64,000 nucleotides of DNA, taken from contig NZ_CP039424.1 of the NCBI RefSeq assembly GCF_005877055.1, positions 1,426,001 to 1,490,000 of the forward strand, written 5' to 3'. Shown here piece by piece: positions 1-9,110 of the stretch. Within the stretch, counting starts at the first letter, position 1. Each line of letters starts with the position of its first letter. The notes beneath the pieces are model-generated. The model did no database searches. It had not been told where the DNA came from and saw nothing but the letters and a program-made list of their open reading frames with translations. This DNA is from Citricoccus sp. SGAir0253 (lineage in GTDB: Bacteria; Actinomycetota; Actinomycetes; Actinomycetales; Micrococcaceae). The position numbers and the translations under genes were made by a program.

Positions 1-1
1 C

Positions 2-1069
2 TGGTACGCCCTGGCCGGCCGGGCCCCCGCGCGCACGGCCTCCCGGGCGCCGCTGCCGCTCATCGTGCCGGACATCCCGGCGGAGGCGGTGGCCCTGCTC
101 GAGGCCGCCCTGGACGAAGACCCGGTGCGCCGGCCGCGGGCGGACCGGTTCGCGCAGGCCTGCTACCGGTGGGCGCGGGCGGAACCGGTGGACCTGCACC
201 CCTCGGCCAGCGCGGAGGTCGCCCGGGAACTGCCCACCCGCCGCCGCGCCGGACCGGCCCGGCCGCCGCGGCGGCGGCCCGTCGTGCTGGCGGCCGGGGC
301 CGCCGCCCTGCTCGCCCTGGTCGGCGGCGGGGCCGTCCTCGCGGGGGGCGGCCCCCGGCCCGGACCCGCCGCTCCCGCGCCGGTGGCCGCGTCGGCACCG
401 GCACCCGCGGCGCCGAGGGGCCCCGTCGGGGCTGCGGAGCCCTCGCCCGGGGCCGGCACGGGAGTCTCCGCCCCGGCGCCGGGCGCCCCGGCCCGCTCCG
501 TGGCCGGCGGGGCGCCAGGGCGGACGGAGGCTACGGGTGCGGCGGCGGGCCTGCGGGCGGCCGACCCCCGGGTGGCCGCCGTGGCCCTGGGCCGCGCGAG
601 GACGAGGGCGCTGGCCTCGCTGGACCGCCGCGCCGTGGACGACTACACGCTCCCGGGGTCCCCGGCTCGGCGGGCGGACCTGGACCTCGTCGACGACCTG
701 CGCGGCCGGGGCCTGCGCTACCGGGGGCTCTCGTTGGAGACCTCCGTCGTCGGGCCGGTGGAGCGGTCCGGCGCGCGGCGGGCGCGGGTGCCGCTCGAGC
801 TGGCGATCGGGCCGTACCGGACCGTGACGGCGGCGGGGGAGCCGGTGGCGGAGACGCGGCGGACCTCCGCCGAGCGGTTCACGGCCGGGATGGTCCGGAC
901 CGCCGAGGGTTGGCGGGTCGAGCGCATCCTGCCGTCCGCTGGCCCTGCGGCTGACCCGTCCTCCGAGCCGGCCCCCGCCCCCGACGCCGAAGGGCGCCCG
1001 GCCGGTGGACCGGCCGGGCGCCCTTCGGGGACCGCGGGTGTGGGCTCAGGGCACGGGGGTCAGGAGTAG
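2..1069 (+). CDS. Serine/threonine protein kinase, C-terminal part (5' end outside window)
   Basis: The reading frame is open from the left edge and ends with TAG at 1067-1069; 355 residues are visible. The first ~55 residues look like the end of an STPK catalytic domain (motif DPVRRPRADRFAQAC, subdomain XI). A basic linker and one membrane segment (about residues 93-115) follow, then a Pro/Ala-rich stretch and an external domain of about 130 residues (starting near DPRVAAVALGRARTRAL) that I do not recognise; no PASTA repeat is visible. It is probably a membrane receptor kinase. The last ~30 codons run through a perfect 19-bp hairpin (987-1028) and the gene overlaps the convergent membrane-protein gene by 10 bases. 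The kinase call rests on the short visible tail. Confidence 0.65.
   Translation, partial: WYALAGRAPARTASRAPLPLIVPDIPAEAVALLEAALDEDPVRRPRADRFAQACYRWARAEPVDLHPSASAEVARELPTRRRAGPARPPRRRPVVLAAGAAALLALVGGGAVLAGGGPRPGPAAPAPVAASAPAPAAPRGPVGAAEPSPGAGTGVSAPAPGAPARSVAGGAPGRTEATGAAAGLRAADPRVAAVALGRARTRALASLDRRAVDDYTLPGSPARRADLDLVDDLRGRGLRYRGLSLETSVVGPVERSGARRARVPLELAIGPYRTVTAAGEPVAETRRTSAERFTAGMVRTAEGWRVERILPSAGPAADPSSEPAPAPDAEGRPAGGPAGRPSGTAGVGSGHGGQE
987..1028. terminator. Perfect 19-bp hairpin between convergent genes
   Basis: The arms 987-1005 and 1010-1028 are exactly complementary around the loop TGGA. There is no T-tract, which is common for actinobacterial terminators. It lies inside the last codons of the + strand kinase gene and just past the stop of the - strand gene ending at 1060, so it could stop transcription from both sides. 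Confidence 0.7.
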
Positions 1070-1419
1070 TCCTGCCACAGCACGGCCACCAGGATGTTGA
1101 CGAGCCCGAGCCCGCCCACGGCGTGGGCGAGACCGGTGGGCACCGGCTCGCCCTTGTTCTCCCGGCGCCGCCCGAGCAGGGCGGCGACCAGGACGGCCAG
1201 GCCGATGACCAGCTTGACGGTGAGCTTGACCCGGTTGACCGGGCCGTCGCCCATCTCGGCGAGCCCGAACAGCAGCAGCCCCGAGACGATCATGCCCAGC
1301 GAGCCCCACCACTGGGACACGGTGACGGTCGGGTTCCGGAAGTGGGCCAGCCACCCGCCGACGATCGCCGCCGCGGAGATGATGTGGATGGCCACGAGGA
1401 TGGCCTTGACGACCTCCAT
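1060..1419 (-). CDS. Small integral membrane protein, function unknown
   Basis: The product has 119 residues with about four hydrophobic segments (roughly 5-25, 38-55, 66-82 and 98-115). Charged residues lie mainly between segments 3 and 4 (GRRRENKGE). There is no signal peptide cleavage site or catalytic motif. It starts 3 bases after the sucB stop on the same strand, so it is very likely the last gene of the lpdA-sucB transcription unit. Its 3' end overlaps the convergent kinase gene. I do not recognise a named family; small proteins of this type are common beside actinobacterial genes, but no role can be inferred from the sequence beyond membrane location. Confidence 0.75.
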   Translation of the reverse strand: MEVVKAILVAIHIISAAAIVGGWLAHFRNPTVTVSQWWGSLGMIVSGLLLFGLAEMGDGPVNRVKLTVKLVIGLAVLVAALLGRRRENKGEPVPTGLAHAVGGLGLVNILVAVLWQDYS

Positions 1420-1422
1420 CCG

Positions 1423-3279
1423 CTACAGCCCCAGCTCGTGGGAGAACTCGCCCTCTTCGAGGCGGGCCTTGACGGTCTGGAGGAAGCGGCCGGCATCCGC
1501 CCCGTCGACCAGCCGGTGGTCGTAGGTCAGGGACAGGTACATCATGTGACGCACGGCGATCACGTCGTTGCCGTCCTGGTCGGTGATGACCATGGGCCGC
1601 TTGACGATGGTGCCGACGCCCAGGATGGCGACGTTCGGCTGGTTGATGATCGGGGTGTCGAACAGCGCGCCCACCGAACCGAAGTTGGTGATGGAGAACG
1701 TCCCGCCGGACAGCTCGTCCGGGGAGATCTTGTTGCTCCGCGTGCGCTCGGCCAGGTCGGCGATCTTGCCGGCGATCCCCGACAGGTTCAGCGAGCCGGC
1801 GTCGGAGATCACCGGGACGAACAGGCCCTTCTCGGTGTCCACGGCGATCGCGATGTCCTCGGAGTCGTGGTACGTGATCTCCGAGGTCTCGGCGTTGTAC
1901 TCGGCGTTGAGCTTCGGGTGCTGCTTGAGCGCCTCGGCCACGGCCTGGGTGATGAACGGCAGGAAGGTGAGCTTCACGCCGTTCTTCTGCTGGAACCCGC
2001 CCTTGGCGCGGTTGCGCAGGGCCGCGATCCGGGTCATGTCCACCTCGTGCACCTGGGTGAGCTGGGCGGAGACGTCCAGGGACTCGCGCATGCGCTTGGC
2101 GATGGTCTGGCGGATGCGCGGGGCCTTCTCCGTGGTCCCCCGCTTGGCCGGGTCCACGCTGCTGGCCGCGGCGGCCGAGGGGGCGGGCGCGGCGGCCGGG
2201 GCGCCGGCGCCGGCCTGCGGACGGGAGCCCGCCTTGGCGGCCTCGGCCGCCACGAGCACGTCCTGCTTGCGGATGCGGCCGCCCACTCCGGTGCCCACGA
2301 CCGCGGACAGGTCGACGCCGTTCTGCTGCGCCAGGCGGCGCACGAGCGGGGTCACGTAGCCGCCGCCCGGGGCGGAGGCCTGGCCGGCGGACGGGGCGGA
2401 GGTGCCGCCCTGCACCTCGGCCGGCTCGGCACCGGTCGGCTGCTCGGTCGGGGCCGGGGCGGGCTGCTCGGCGGGGGTCGGCGTCACCTCGGACTCCGGC
2501 GCGGCGGCCTCGGCCGGCTTCTCCGCGGGCTTCTCGGCAGCCTTCTCGGCGGGCTGGTCCTCGGCGGCCGGGGCCTGCTGCTCGCCGGAGTCCTTCGCCG
2601 CGGGGGCGGACCCGCCGGCGGCACCGGAGCCCACGAGGGCCAGGACGGCGCCGACCTCGACGGTCTCGTCCTCCTGGACCTTGATCTCCACCAGCGTGCC
2701 GGCCACGGGGGAGGGGATCTCGGTGTCGACCTTGTCGGTCGAGACCTCGAGCAGCGGCTCGTCCACCGCGACGTCGTCGCCGACCTCCTTGAGCCAGCGC
2801 GTGACGGTGCCCTCGGTCACGGACTCGCCGAGCGCGGGCAGCGTGACCTCGGTGGCCTCCCCGGAGCCGCTCTCCTCGGCGGCCTCGGCGGCGACCTGCT
2901 CGGAGGACAGCTCCTGGCCTCCGGTGTCGGCGTCGCCCGCCTCCTCGGCGTCCGGCCCGGCGGTGCCCGCAGCGGGCTCCTCGGCCTGCGGCTCGGCCGC
3001 CTCCCGGGCGCCGGAGCCGGAGTCGGCGGACCCGCCGCCGGAACCGTCACCGATGCGCGCGAGCGGGGCGTTGACCTCGACGGTCTCGTCCTCCTGGACG
3101 AGGATCTCCTCGAGCACGCCGGCCACGGGGGAGGGGATCTCGGTGTCGACCTTGTCGGTCGAGACCTCGACCAAGGGCTCGTCGACGGCCACCTCGTCGC
3201 CGACCTCCTTCAGCCAGCGGGTGACGGTGCCCTCGGTGACGGACTCACCCAGGGCCGGCAGGTTCACGGTTTCAGACAT
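1423..3279 (-). CDS. sucB: Dihydrolipoamide succinyltransferase, E2 of 2-oxoglutarate dehydrogenase, with two lipoyl domains
   Basis: The product has 618 residues. Two lipoyl domains (about 2-77 and 142-217) each carry the DKVDTE lipoylation motif, at K43 and K183. Acidic/Ala-Pro linkers follow, then an E3-binding domain (about 308-343, [15 protein letters not shown]) and the acyltransferase core, which ends with the catalytic DHRLVDG motif (H588, D592). The enzyme transfers the succinyl group from lipoamide to CoA in the TCA cycle. In actinobacteria this protein may instead serve a PDH-type complex, because OdhA often carries its own E2 domain; the sequence cannot separate these. The start is ATG with GAGGAG about 11 nt upstream. 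lpdA (E3) lies directly upstream on the same strand. The two lipoyl modules are exactly 140 codons apart and nearly identical at DNA level. Confidence 0.93.
   Translation of the reverse strand: MSETVNLPALGESVTEGTVTRWLKEVGDEVAVDEPLVEVSTDKVDTEIPSPVAGVLEEILVQEDETVEVNAPLARIGDGSGGGSADSGSGAREAAEPQAEEPAAGTAGPDAEEAGDADTGGQELSSEQVAAEAAEESGSGEATEVTLPALGESVTEGTVTRWLKEVGDDVAVDEPLLEVSTDKVDTEIPSPVAGTLVEIKVQEDETVEVGAVLALVGSGAAGGSAPAAKDSGEQQAPAAEDQPAEKAAEKPAEKPAEAAAPESEVTPTPAEQPAPAPTEQPTGAEPAEVQGGTSAPSAGQASAPGGGYVTPLVRRLAQQNGVDLSAVVGTGVGGRIRKQDVLVAAEAAKAGSRPQAGAGAPAAAPAPSAAAASSVDPAKRGTTEKAPRIRQTIAKRMRESLDVSAQLTQVHEVDMTRIAALRNRAKGGFQQKNGVKLTFLPFITQAVAEALKQHPKLNAEYNAETSEITYHDSEDIAIAVDTEKGLFVPVISDAGSLNLSGIAGKIADLAERTRSNKISPDELSGGTFSITNFGSVGALFDTPIINQPNVAILGVGTIVKRPMVITDQDGNDVIAVRHMMYLSLTYDHRLVDGADAGRFLQTVKARLEEGEFSHELGL
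2641..3279. repeat. In-frame tandem duplication of the lipoyl-domain DNA in sucB
   Basis: Blocks offset by exactly 420 bases match closely. Positions 2701-2750 and 3121-3170 are identical over 50 bases, and the flanks (2653-2680 against 3073-3100, and the 5' end of the gene) differ by few substitutions. The variable linker (about 2830-3060) separates the copies. The identity points to recent duplication or gene conversion that keeps the domains homogeneous. Confidence 0.85.
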
Positions 3280-3337
3280 GTCGTCCCGTTTCTCCTCAAG
3301 TGCGTGCCGGCTGCCTGCCGGCCTGACGATGGTTGGC

Positions 3338-3359
3338 GGCCCGCCGTGCGGGGCGGGCC
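3338..3359 (-). terminator. Hairpin between lpdA and sucB
   Basis: The 8-bp arms GGCCCGCC (3338-3345) and GGCGGGCC (3352-3359) flank a 6-base loop in the 105-base gap between the lpdA stop and the sucB start. It may be a weak attenuator or an RNA-processing element; there is no T-tract. In such GC-rich DNA a stem of this length can occur by chance. Confidence 0.3.
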
Positions 3360-3384
3360 GGGGGTGGTTCTGGTGCCGGGTGCC

Positions 3385-4764
3385 TCAGCCGTGCAGCGGG
3401 TGGCCGTTGAGGGCCATCGCGGCCTCGCCGAGCGACTCGTTCTGGGTCGGGTGGGCGTGGACGAAGGCCGCCACGTCCTCCGGGTAGGCCTCCCAGTTCA
3501 CGATGAGCTGGGCCTCGCCGATCTGCTCGCTGATGCGCTTGCCCACGCCGTGCACGCCCACCACGGGGCCGTTCTTCTGCCGGACCATCTTGATGACGCC
3601 GCCGGTGCCGAGGATGGAGGACTTGCCGTTGCCGGCCAGGTTGTACTCGACGGTCTCCACGTTGTCCTCGCCGAACTTCTCCTTGGCCTTGGGCTCGGAG
3701 TAGCCCACGGACATGATCTCCGGGTCGGTGAAGGTGACCTTCGGGATGTTGATGTCCTCGACGATCAGCGGGTTGTTGCCGGCGATCTCCTCGGCCACGA
3801 AGTGGCCCTGCTGGTAGCCGCGGTGGGCCAGCTGCAGGCCGGGGACGATGTCGCCGATCGCGTAGATGTTGCCCACCCCGGTGTGCAGCCGCTCGTTGGT
3901 GATGACGAAGCCGCGGTCCAGGGTGATGCCCTGCTCCTCGTAGCCCAGGCCGGCGGTGACCGGTCCGCGCCCGACCGCCACGAGGCACACCTCGGCGGTG
4001 AACTCCTTGCCGTCGGCCAGGGTGACCTTGACGCCGTCACCGGTGTCCTCGACCTTCTCGAAGAAGGTGCCCAGGCTCGTCTTGATCTTCTTCTTCTTGA
4101 ACTCGCGCTCGACCACCTTGATGATCGCGGGGTCCTCGTTGGCGACCAGGTGGTCCAGGCCCTCGATGATGGTGACGTCCACGCCGAAGGAGTTCCACGC
4201 CGAGGCGAACTCGGAGCCGATCACGCCGCCGCCGAGGACGATGGCGGACTTCGGGGTGTAGTCCAGCTCGAGCGCCTCGGTGGAGGTCATGATCCGCCCG
4301 CCGATCGGCAGGCCGAAGGTCTTGGCCTCGGAGCCGGAGGCCAGGATGATGTTCTTGCCCGAGTAGCGGGTGCCGTCCACCTCGATCTCGTTCTGGGAGA
4401 CCAGCTTGCCGGCGCCCTGGATGACGGTGATCTTCTTCTGCTTCAGCAGGCCGGTCAGGCCCTTGAACTTGCCGGCGACGATGCCGTCCTTGTAGCCGCG
4501 CACCGCGGCCATGTCGATCGACTCGAGCGTGGTGTTGATGCCGTACTTGGAGCTCGTGCGCGCCTCATCGGCCAGCTCGGCCGCGTGGAGGTAGGCCTTG
4601 GTGGGGATGCAGCCCCAGTGCAGGCAGGTGCCGCCGACCTTGTCCTTCTCGATCAGGCCCACGGTCATCCCGTACTGGACGGACCGCAGCGCCGCGGCAT
4701 AGCCGGCGGAGCCACCGCCGAGGATGAGAACGTCGAATTCCTTGGCGGTTGCCTCTTCGGCCAC
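3385..4764 (-). CDS. lpdA: Dihydrolipoyl dehydrogenase (E3)
   Basis: A flavoprotein of 459 residues that reoxidises dihydrolipoamide on E2 with NAD+. Features seen: the FAD-binding glycine motif LGGGSAGYAAA (about 15-25), the redox-active disulfide GGTCLHWGCIPTKA (C47, C52), a second Rossmann motif VLGGGVIGSEFAS for NAD, the AIGDIVPG motif, and the C-terminal catalytic pair HPTQNE (H438, E443) donated to the partner subunit. The length is typical. The GTG start at 4764 is preceded by GAGGAG 9 nt upstream. sucB follows 105 bases downstream on the same strand, which agrees with shared use in the 2-oxoacid dehydrogenase complexes and, by family knowledge, the glycine cleavage system. Confidence 0.95.
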   Translation of the reverse strand: MAEEATAKEFDVLILGGGSAGYAAALRSVQYGMTVGLIEKDKVGGTCLHWGCIPTKAYLHAAELADEARTSSKYGINTTLESIDMAAVRGYKDGIVAGKFKGLTGLLKQKKITVIQGAGKLVSQNEIEVDGTRYSGKNIILASGSEAKTFGLPIGGRIMTSTEALELDYTPKSAIVLGGGVIGSEFASAWNSFGVDVTIIEGLDHLVANEDPAIIKVVEREFKKKKIKTSLGTFFEKVEDTGDGVKVTLADGKEFTAEVCLVAVGRGPVTAGLGYEEQGITLDRGFVITNERLHTGVGNIYAIGDIVPGLQLAHRGYQQGHFVAEEIAGNNPLIVEDINIPKVTFTDPEIMSVGYSEPKAKEKFGEDNVETVEYNLAGNGKSSILGTGGVIKMVRQKNGPVVGVHGVGKRISEQIGEAQLIVNWEAYPEDVAAFVHAHPTQNESLGEAAMALNGHPLHG

Positions 4765-4911
4765 GTGGAGCTCCTCACAATCGGACGGCGGGGTTTCCGG
4801 GCGTCCTTCGGGTTGGTCAGCGGTCCGGTCGGACCGTGGCGGGGTTGCCTCGGGTTCACCTTAGCCGGACGCGACCAGTCGTTCTACTCAACCGGCCGCG
4901 TCCGGCGGGGC

Positions 4912-6495
4912 TCAGGCGGAGCGGTCCTCGAGGAACCGGAGGAGGGTCCGGACCATGACGCCGGTCGCCTCCTTCGGGGTGTACCCGTACGCGCCGGACT
5001 CGTTGAACGAGGGGCCGGCGATGTCCAGGTGGGCCCACGGCGTGGGGGACCGCCGCGCCTCGGCCGGTTCCCGGCCGGCGTCGACGAAGTCCCGCAGGAA
5101 CGCCGCGGCCGTGAGCATCCCGCCGAAGCGGTCGCCCACGTTGGAGATGTCCGCGACCGCGGAGTCCAGGGAGGCCCGCTGGTTCTCGGGGATGGGCATG
5201 GCCCAGGCGGCCTCGCCCGCGGCGCCGGCCGCGGCGACCACCTCGTCGCGCAGGGCCTCGGTGCCCATCACGCCCGTGGTCCGGGTGCCCAGGGCGATCA
5301 TCTGGGCCCCCGTCAGGGTGGCGACGTCGATGACGGCGTCCGGCGTCTCGTTCGTGGCGGCGACCAGGCCGTCCGCCAGGACCAGGCGGCCCTCGGCGTC
5401 CGTGTTCATGACCTCCACCGTCCGCCCCCCGTGGATGGTGATGACGTCCGAGGGGCGCTGCGCCGTGGCGGAGGGCAGGTTCTCGGCCATGCACAGCCAG
5501 CCCGTGACGCGCACGGGAAGTCCCAGCTCGGCCGCGGCGGCGACCACGGAGGCCACGGTGGCGGCCCCGGCCATGTCCGACTTCATGGTCGTCATGGACG
5601 TCGGCGGCTTCAGGGACAGCCCCCCGGAGTCGAACGTGATGCCCTTGCCGACCAGCGCGACGTGCGTGGCGGCCCCGGCGGGGGCGTAGTCGAGGCGGAC
5701 GAGCCGCGGCGGGCGCGCGGAGCCCTTGCCCACGTTGACGAGGCCGCCGAAGCCCTCCTCCTCCAGCCGGCGCTCGTCCCACACGGTGACCGTGACGGGC
5801 AGCCGCCGCACGGCCTCGGTGACCTCCTCGGCGAAGGACGCGGGGAACAGGTGGGACGGCGGGGTGTTGACGAGGTCCCGCGTGGCCCGCACGGCACGGG
5901 CGACGACGCCGGCCCGTTCCAGCACCCGCCCGGCCTCCCGCGGGTCCAGGGCGGTGACGACGGCGGCCTCGGCCACCGGGTCCTTCGCCTTCTCCCGTGC
6001 GGGGGCCGAGCGGAAGGCGGTGAAGGAGTAGGTGCCGAGGGCCGCGCCCTCGGCGACCGCCGCCAGCCGGCCGGGGGTGTCGGCCGGCAGGGCCAGGGCC
6101 ACCGAGGCGGTGCCCGCCAGCTGCCGGACCGCCGCCCCGGCGGCGCGGCGCAGGGCCTCGTCGGGGACGCCGTCGGCGGCCGCGGATCCGTCCCCGGGGT
6201 CCTCCCCGGAGCCGCCCGCGGGACCCTCCGACACGGGGCCCACGCCGGTCAGCACGAGCAGCGGGAACGGCAGCGGGTCCAGCCCGGGGATGCGGACGAC
6301 CTCGTCCGCGGCGCCCGTGACGCCCAGAGCCTCGAGCGAGTCGGCCAGGGCCCGGGCGCCGGCCTCGGGCAGGGGGTTCGGGAGGAGCACGGGGCCGTCG
6401 TCGGAGGAGGCGATCCCCAGCACGAGGGCGGAGGCGGTGCTCCCGGACAGGTCGGGTCCGATGGCGGTCAATACTGGGCTGAAGTCGTTGATCAC
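4912..6495 (-). CDS. pepA: Leucyl aminopeptidase (M17 family)
   Basis: A cytosolic dinuclear-metal exopeptidase of 527 residues that removes N-terminal residues from peptides. The core motifs are present: GKGITFDSGGLSLKP (metal-binding Lys and Asp) and NTDAEGRLVLADGL (Asp/Glu ligands and catalytic Arg), with the N-terminal macrodomain-like region before them. The frame is open to 6618, but I place the start at GTG 6495 (MINDFSPVLTA), because GGGAAG lies 7 nt upstream; a GTG at 6501 is too close to it. A -10-like TAGGAT on the minus strand (6566-6571) fits a short leader. An acidic Gly/Ser insertion (about residues 83-105 from this start) separates N-terminal strands. It is a single gene, divergent from the PAC2 gene. 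Confidence 0.93.
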   Translation of the reverse strand: MINDFSPVLTAIGPDLSGSTASALVLGIASSDDGPVLLPNPLPEAGARALADSLEALGVTGAADEVVRIPGLDPLPFPLLVLTGVGPVSEGPAGGSGEDPGDGSAAADGVPDEALRRAAGAAVRQLAGTASVALALPADTPGRLAAVAEGAALGTYSFTAFRSAPAREKAKDPVAEAAVVTALDPREAGRVLERAGVVARAVRATRDLVNTPPSHLFPASFAEEVTEAVRRLPVTVTVWDERRLEEEGFGGLVNVGKGSARPPRLVRLDYAPAGAATHVALVGKGITFDSGGLSLKPPTSMTTMKSDMAGAATVASVVAAAAELGLPVRVTGWLCMAENLPSATAQRPSDVITIHGGRTVEVMNTDAEGRLVLADGLVAATNETPDAVIDVATLTGAQMIALGTRTTGVMGTEALRDEVVAAAGAAGEAAWAMPIPENQRASLDSAVADISNVGDRFGGMLTAAAFLRDFVDAGREPAEARRSPTPWAHLDIAGPSFNESGAYGYTPKEATGVMVRTLLRFLEDRSA

Positions 6496-6565
6496 GTGCA
6501 CGCTTCCCGTTGTCGGCTCAGGTCGTCTGTACTGCGGGGCGGCCCGCTCCGGGCGGCCCGTCCCG

Positions 6566-6571
6566 ATCCTA
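6566..6571 (-). promoter_or_regulatory. Candidate -10 element of pepA
   Basis: TAGGAT on the minus strand would place transcription start about 65 nt before the pepA start codon. No convincing -35 was found. Confidence 0.35.
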
Positions 6572-6671
6572 TCCACGGAATACGCGGGGCCCGGCGGGCG
6601 TTGGACACGGCAGCACACCGTCCGTGCGCCGAGGCGCGCGGCAACCGCCCGGGACGACGGAAGGACCGACC

Positions 6672-7709
6672 ATGCAGGACCCCACCACGCTGTTCACCCT
6701 GGAACCGGCCGGACGGGACCTGCTGTCCGGCGGCTTCGACGGTGCCTCCGCGCTGCGCGGGCTGGGCATGCTGGCCGTCTTCGGCGGTCACCTGGACGCG
6801 GGCCACCTGTCCGAGCAGGTCCGGCACACCCTCTTGGACTCGCTCGACCACAAGCTGCTGGCCAGCTTCGACGCGGACCAGCTGATCGACTACCGTGCCC
6901 GGCGCCCGCACATCAGCTTCGACGGGGACCGCTTCCTCGACTACCAGTCGCCGCGCCTCGAGCTCCACCTCGTCTCGGACGCCCTCGGCCGGCCGTTCCT
7001 GCTGCTGTCCGGGCCGGAGCCGGACTACCAGTGGGAGCGTTTCGTGGCCGCGGTCCTGTTCCTCGTGGACCGGCTGGACGTCAGGCTCGTGACCCTGGTG
7101 GACGCCGTGCCCATGCCCGTGCCGCACACCCGGCCGCTGGGCGTGACCACCCACGGCAACCGGGAGGAGGCCGTCGCCGGACTGTCCACGTGGAGTCCCC
7201 AGGCGCGGATGGTCTCGGGCGTGGCCCAGCTGCTGGAGCTGCGGCTGGACGAGCACCGCCGGGGGACCGCCGGCTACACGCTGCACGTCCCGCACTACCT
7301 CGCCGACGCGGCCTACCCCCAGGCGGCCGTCGCCGCCCTCGAGTACGTGGGCGCGGCCCTGGGGCTCATGCTGCCCACGGACGAGCTGCGGGAGCGCGGC
7401 CGGGAGGTGGACCGCGAGCTCGACCGCCAGACCGGCTCCTCGCGGGAGATCACGGCCATGGTGGAGGGTCTCGAGCGCAACTTCGACCAGCACTCCCCGG
7501 GCGCCGGGCGCTCCCTGCTCGTGGGGCCGGACGAGCAGGTCCCGGACGCCGAGGAGCTCGGCGCCGCCGTCGAGGAGTACCTGCAGAGCCAGCCGCGGCA
7601 CGCCCTCGACGACGAGCCGCGCCCCGGCGCGGCCGCGGACGGCGGTCCGGAGGACACCGCCGGGCCGGGGGAGGCAGCGGGACCCGCGACCCAGCCGGAC
7701 GCGGACTGA
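6672..7709 (+). CDS. PAC2 family protein (proteasome-assembly-chaperone-like fold)
   Basis: The product has 345 residues. The frame is open further upstream, but ATG 6672 has GGAAGGA 6 nt before it. The N-terminal two thirds match the actinobacterial PAC2 family, with an ALRGLG segment near the start, a central FLLLSGPEPDYQWERF block, and the conserved run of Gly/Thr-His residues around GVTTHGN, followed by VPHYLADAAYP. The C-terminal ~60 residues are Ala/Pro/Glu-rich and probably disordered. Proteins of this family share a fold with eukaryotic PAC2, and a role with the actinobacterial proteasome has been suggested, but the biochemical function is not established. It is separated from the next gene by a hairpin. 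Confidence 0.85.
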   Translation: MQDPTTLFTLEPAGRDLLSGGFDGASALRGLGMLAVFGGHLDAGHLSEQVRHTLLDSLDHKLLASFDADQLIDYRARRPHISFDGDRFLDYQSPRLELHLVSDALGRPFLLLSGPEPDYQWERFVAAVLFLVDRLDVRLVTLVDAVPMPVPHTRPLGVTTHGNREEAVAGLSTWSPQARMVSGVAQLLELRLDEHRRGTAGYTLHVPHYLADAAYPQAAVAALEYVGAALGLMLPTDELRERGREVDRELDRQTGSSREITAMVEGLERNFDQHSPGAGRSLLVGPDEQVPDAEELGAAVEEYLQSQPRHALDDEPRPGAAADGGPEDTAGPGEAAGPATQPDAD

Positions 7710-7734
7710 CGAGCTCCTCCACAACCGCCGCGGC

Positions 7735-7768
7735 AGCGCCCGCCCCTCCCAGCGGAGCGGCGGGCGCT
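7735..7768 (+). terminator. Hairpin downstream of the PAC2 gene
   Basis: The 10-bp arms AGCGCCCGCC (7735-7744) and GGCGGGCGCT (7759-7768) lie 25 bases after the PAC2 stop, with a 14-base loop and TTC immediately after. This is a plausible factor-independent or pausing terminator before the next gene. Confidence 0.5.
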
Positions 7769-7802
7769 TCCGCGCCCGGGGCCGGCGCGGAAGCGTGGGG
7801 GC

Positions 7803-9110
7803 ATGCAGACACCGCTCCCCGCTGACCGGCCGACCCCCGACCCCACCCCGCCCGGGGCCCGCGGCCTCCGGGCCGTGGATCCCGTCGACCTGCTGAGCTA
7901 CGTCCAGCACGTGCTCGGGTACACCCCGCGCGACAGCCTCACCGCGATCGCGCTCGCGGGGCGGGACCTCGGTGCGGTCCTGCGCTGCGACTACGCGCCC
8001 GGGATCGCGGCCGACCTGCGCGTCCTGGACGACTACGTCCGCAGCGTGGCCGGTCACCTGGCGGCCGACGACCGGGCCGACGGCAGCCTCGTCTTCCTGT
8101 TCCGGGACACCCCCGACGTCGCCGACGCGGTGGCCTCCCAGCACGACCGGGCCCGGGACGGTTCCCGTGGCACCCGGGATGCCGGAGGCCGTCCCGCGGA
8201 GGACCGGGGGCCCGGAAAACCCGGCGTGGGGAGGGGCGACGCCCGGCTGGCGGCGGCCCTCGGGCGGGAACTGGCCGCGGCGGGCCTGCCGGTGGCGGAG
8301 ACGTGGCTCGTGGCCGCCGGCCGCCTCTGGCACGTGGACTGCGCCGCCCCGTCCGCGTGCTCCTTCCACGGGGCGGACGTGCGCCGGACGCAGGCCAGCG
8401 CCGTCAACGCGGCGTTCATCGTCGCCGGCTCCGTGGTGCAGGACGAGCCGCGCGGCAGCGGCCTGCCCGCCGTGGCCCCCGCGGCCGGCCCCGAGCTCCT
8501 GCGGGCCCTGGAGGCCGTCCGTCCCGCGGCCGGGGTGGAGTGGACCGCCTATTGCGCGCGGTGGCTGGAGGACTGGGAGCGCGTGCTGGACGGGGCCGCG
8601 CTGCCGGTGGCGGCCGGGGACCGGGCCCGCCTGCTCGCCGGCCTGGCGAGCGAGACGCTGCGGGACGTGCTCGTGGCCGCCGCCAGCTTCTCGCTGGACC
8701 GGGCCCTGGGCGGGGCCGAATGGCTCGGCACCCTGCCGGAGGGCCTGGCCGGGACGCTCGGGGCCACGGCGCGCGAGGCGGACGCGGCGCTGTACTCCTC
8801 CGTCCTCATGGCGGCCTCGCTCCGCCGCCCGGACTGGGAACGCATCGCGCGGCTGCGCCGGGCCTGTGCCGGGTTGCTGCCGGAGGCGGCGGGAACGCCC
8901 GCCTCGGCGGCGCGCAGCCTGGTGGCGTGGGTGGACTGGGCCCGGGGCCGGGGGTCCTCCGCCGGGCGCATCCTGCAGGAGTGCCGGCGCGAGGACCCCG
9001 CGTACCCGCTCGCCCGGGTCCTCGAGGAGGTCGTCGACCGCGGCATGCTCGCCGGCTGGGCCGCCCGGCGGGAGACCTCGTGGTCGGCCAACGGCCGGGC
9101 CGGGCAGTGA
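7803..9110 (+). CDS. DUF4192 family protein
   Basis: The product has 435 residues. It begins with the DUF4192 hallmark: after a Pro-rich lead come DPVDLLSYVQHVLGYTPRDS and a hydrophobic/basic strand series ending in LRCDYAP. A WLVAAGRLWHVDC motif and the C-terminal helical region are typical of the family, which is widespread in actinobacteria and of unknown function. There is no signal peptide or membrane segment. ATG 7803 has a G-rich, weak ribosome-binding site. It lies between the PAC2 gene and sigA, a neighbourhood I recall as common in Micrococcales. An acidic/Gly insert near residues 115-145 looks disordered. Confidence 0.82.
   Translation: MQTPLPADRPTPDPTPPGARGLRAVDPVDLLSYVQHVLGYTPRDSLTAIALAGRDLGAVLRCDYAPGIAADLRVLDDYVRSVAGHLAADDRADGSLVFLFRDTPDVADAVASQHDRARDGSRGTRDAGGRPAEDRGPGKPGVGRGDARLAAALGRELAAAGLPVAETWLVAAGRLWHVDCAAPSACSFHGADVRRTQASAVNAAFIVAGSVVQDEPRGSGLPAVAPAAGPELLRALEAVRPAAGVEWTAYCARWLEDWERVLDGAALPVAAGDRARLLAGLASETLRDVLVAAASFSLDRALGGAEWLGTLPEGLAGTLGATAREADAALYSSVLMAASLRRPDWERIARLRRACAGLLPEAAGTPASAARSLVAWVDWARGRGSSAGRILQECRREDPAYPLARVLEEVVDRGMLAGWAARRETSWSANGRAGQ

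Noticed and set aside
1123-6885. Very long open frame opposite sucB, lpdA and pepA (about 1900 codons)
   Set aside because: It is a mirror of GC-rich genes on the other strand; the composition is Gly/His/Val/Arg-rich without domains, and three well-identified genes occupy the opposite strand.
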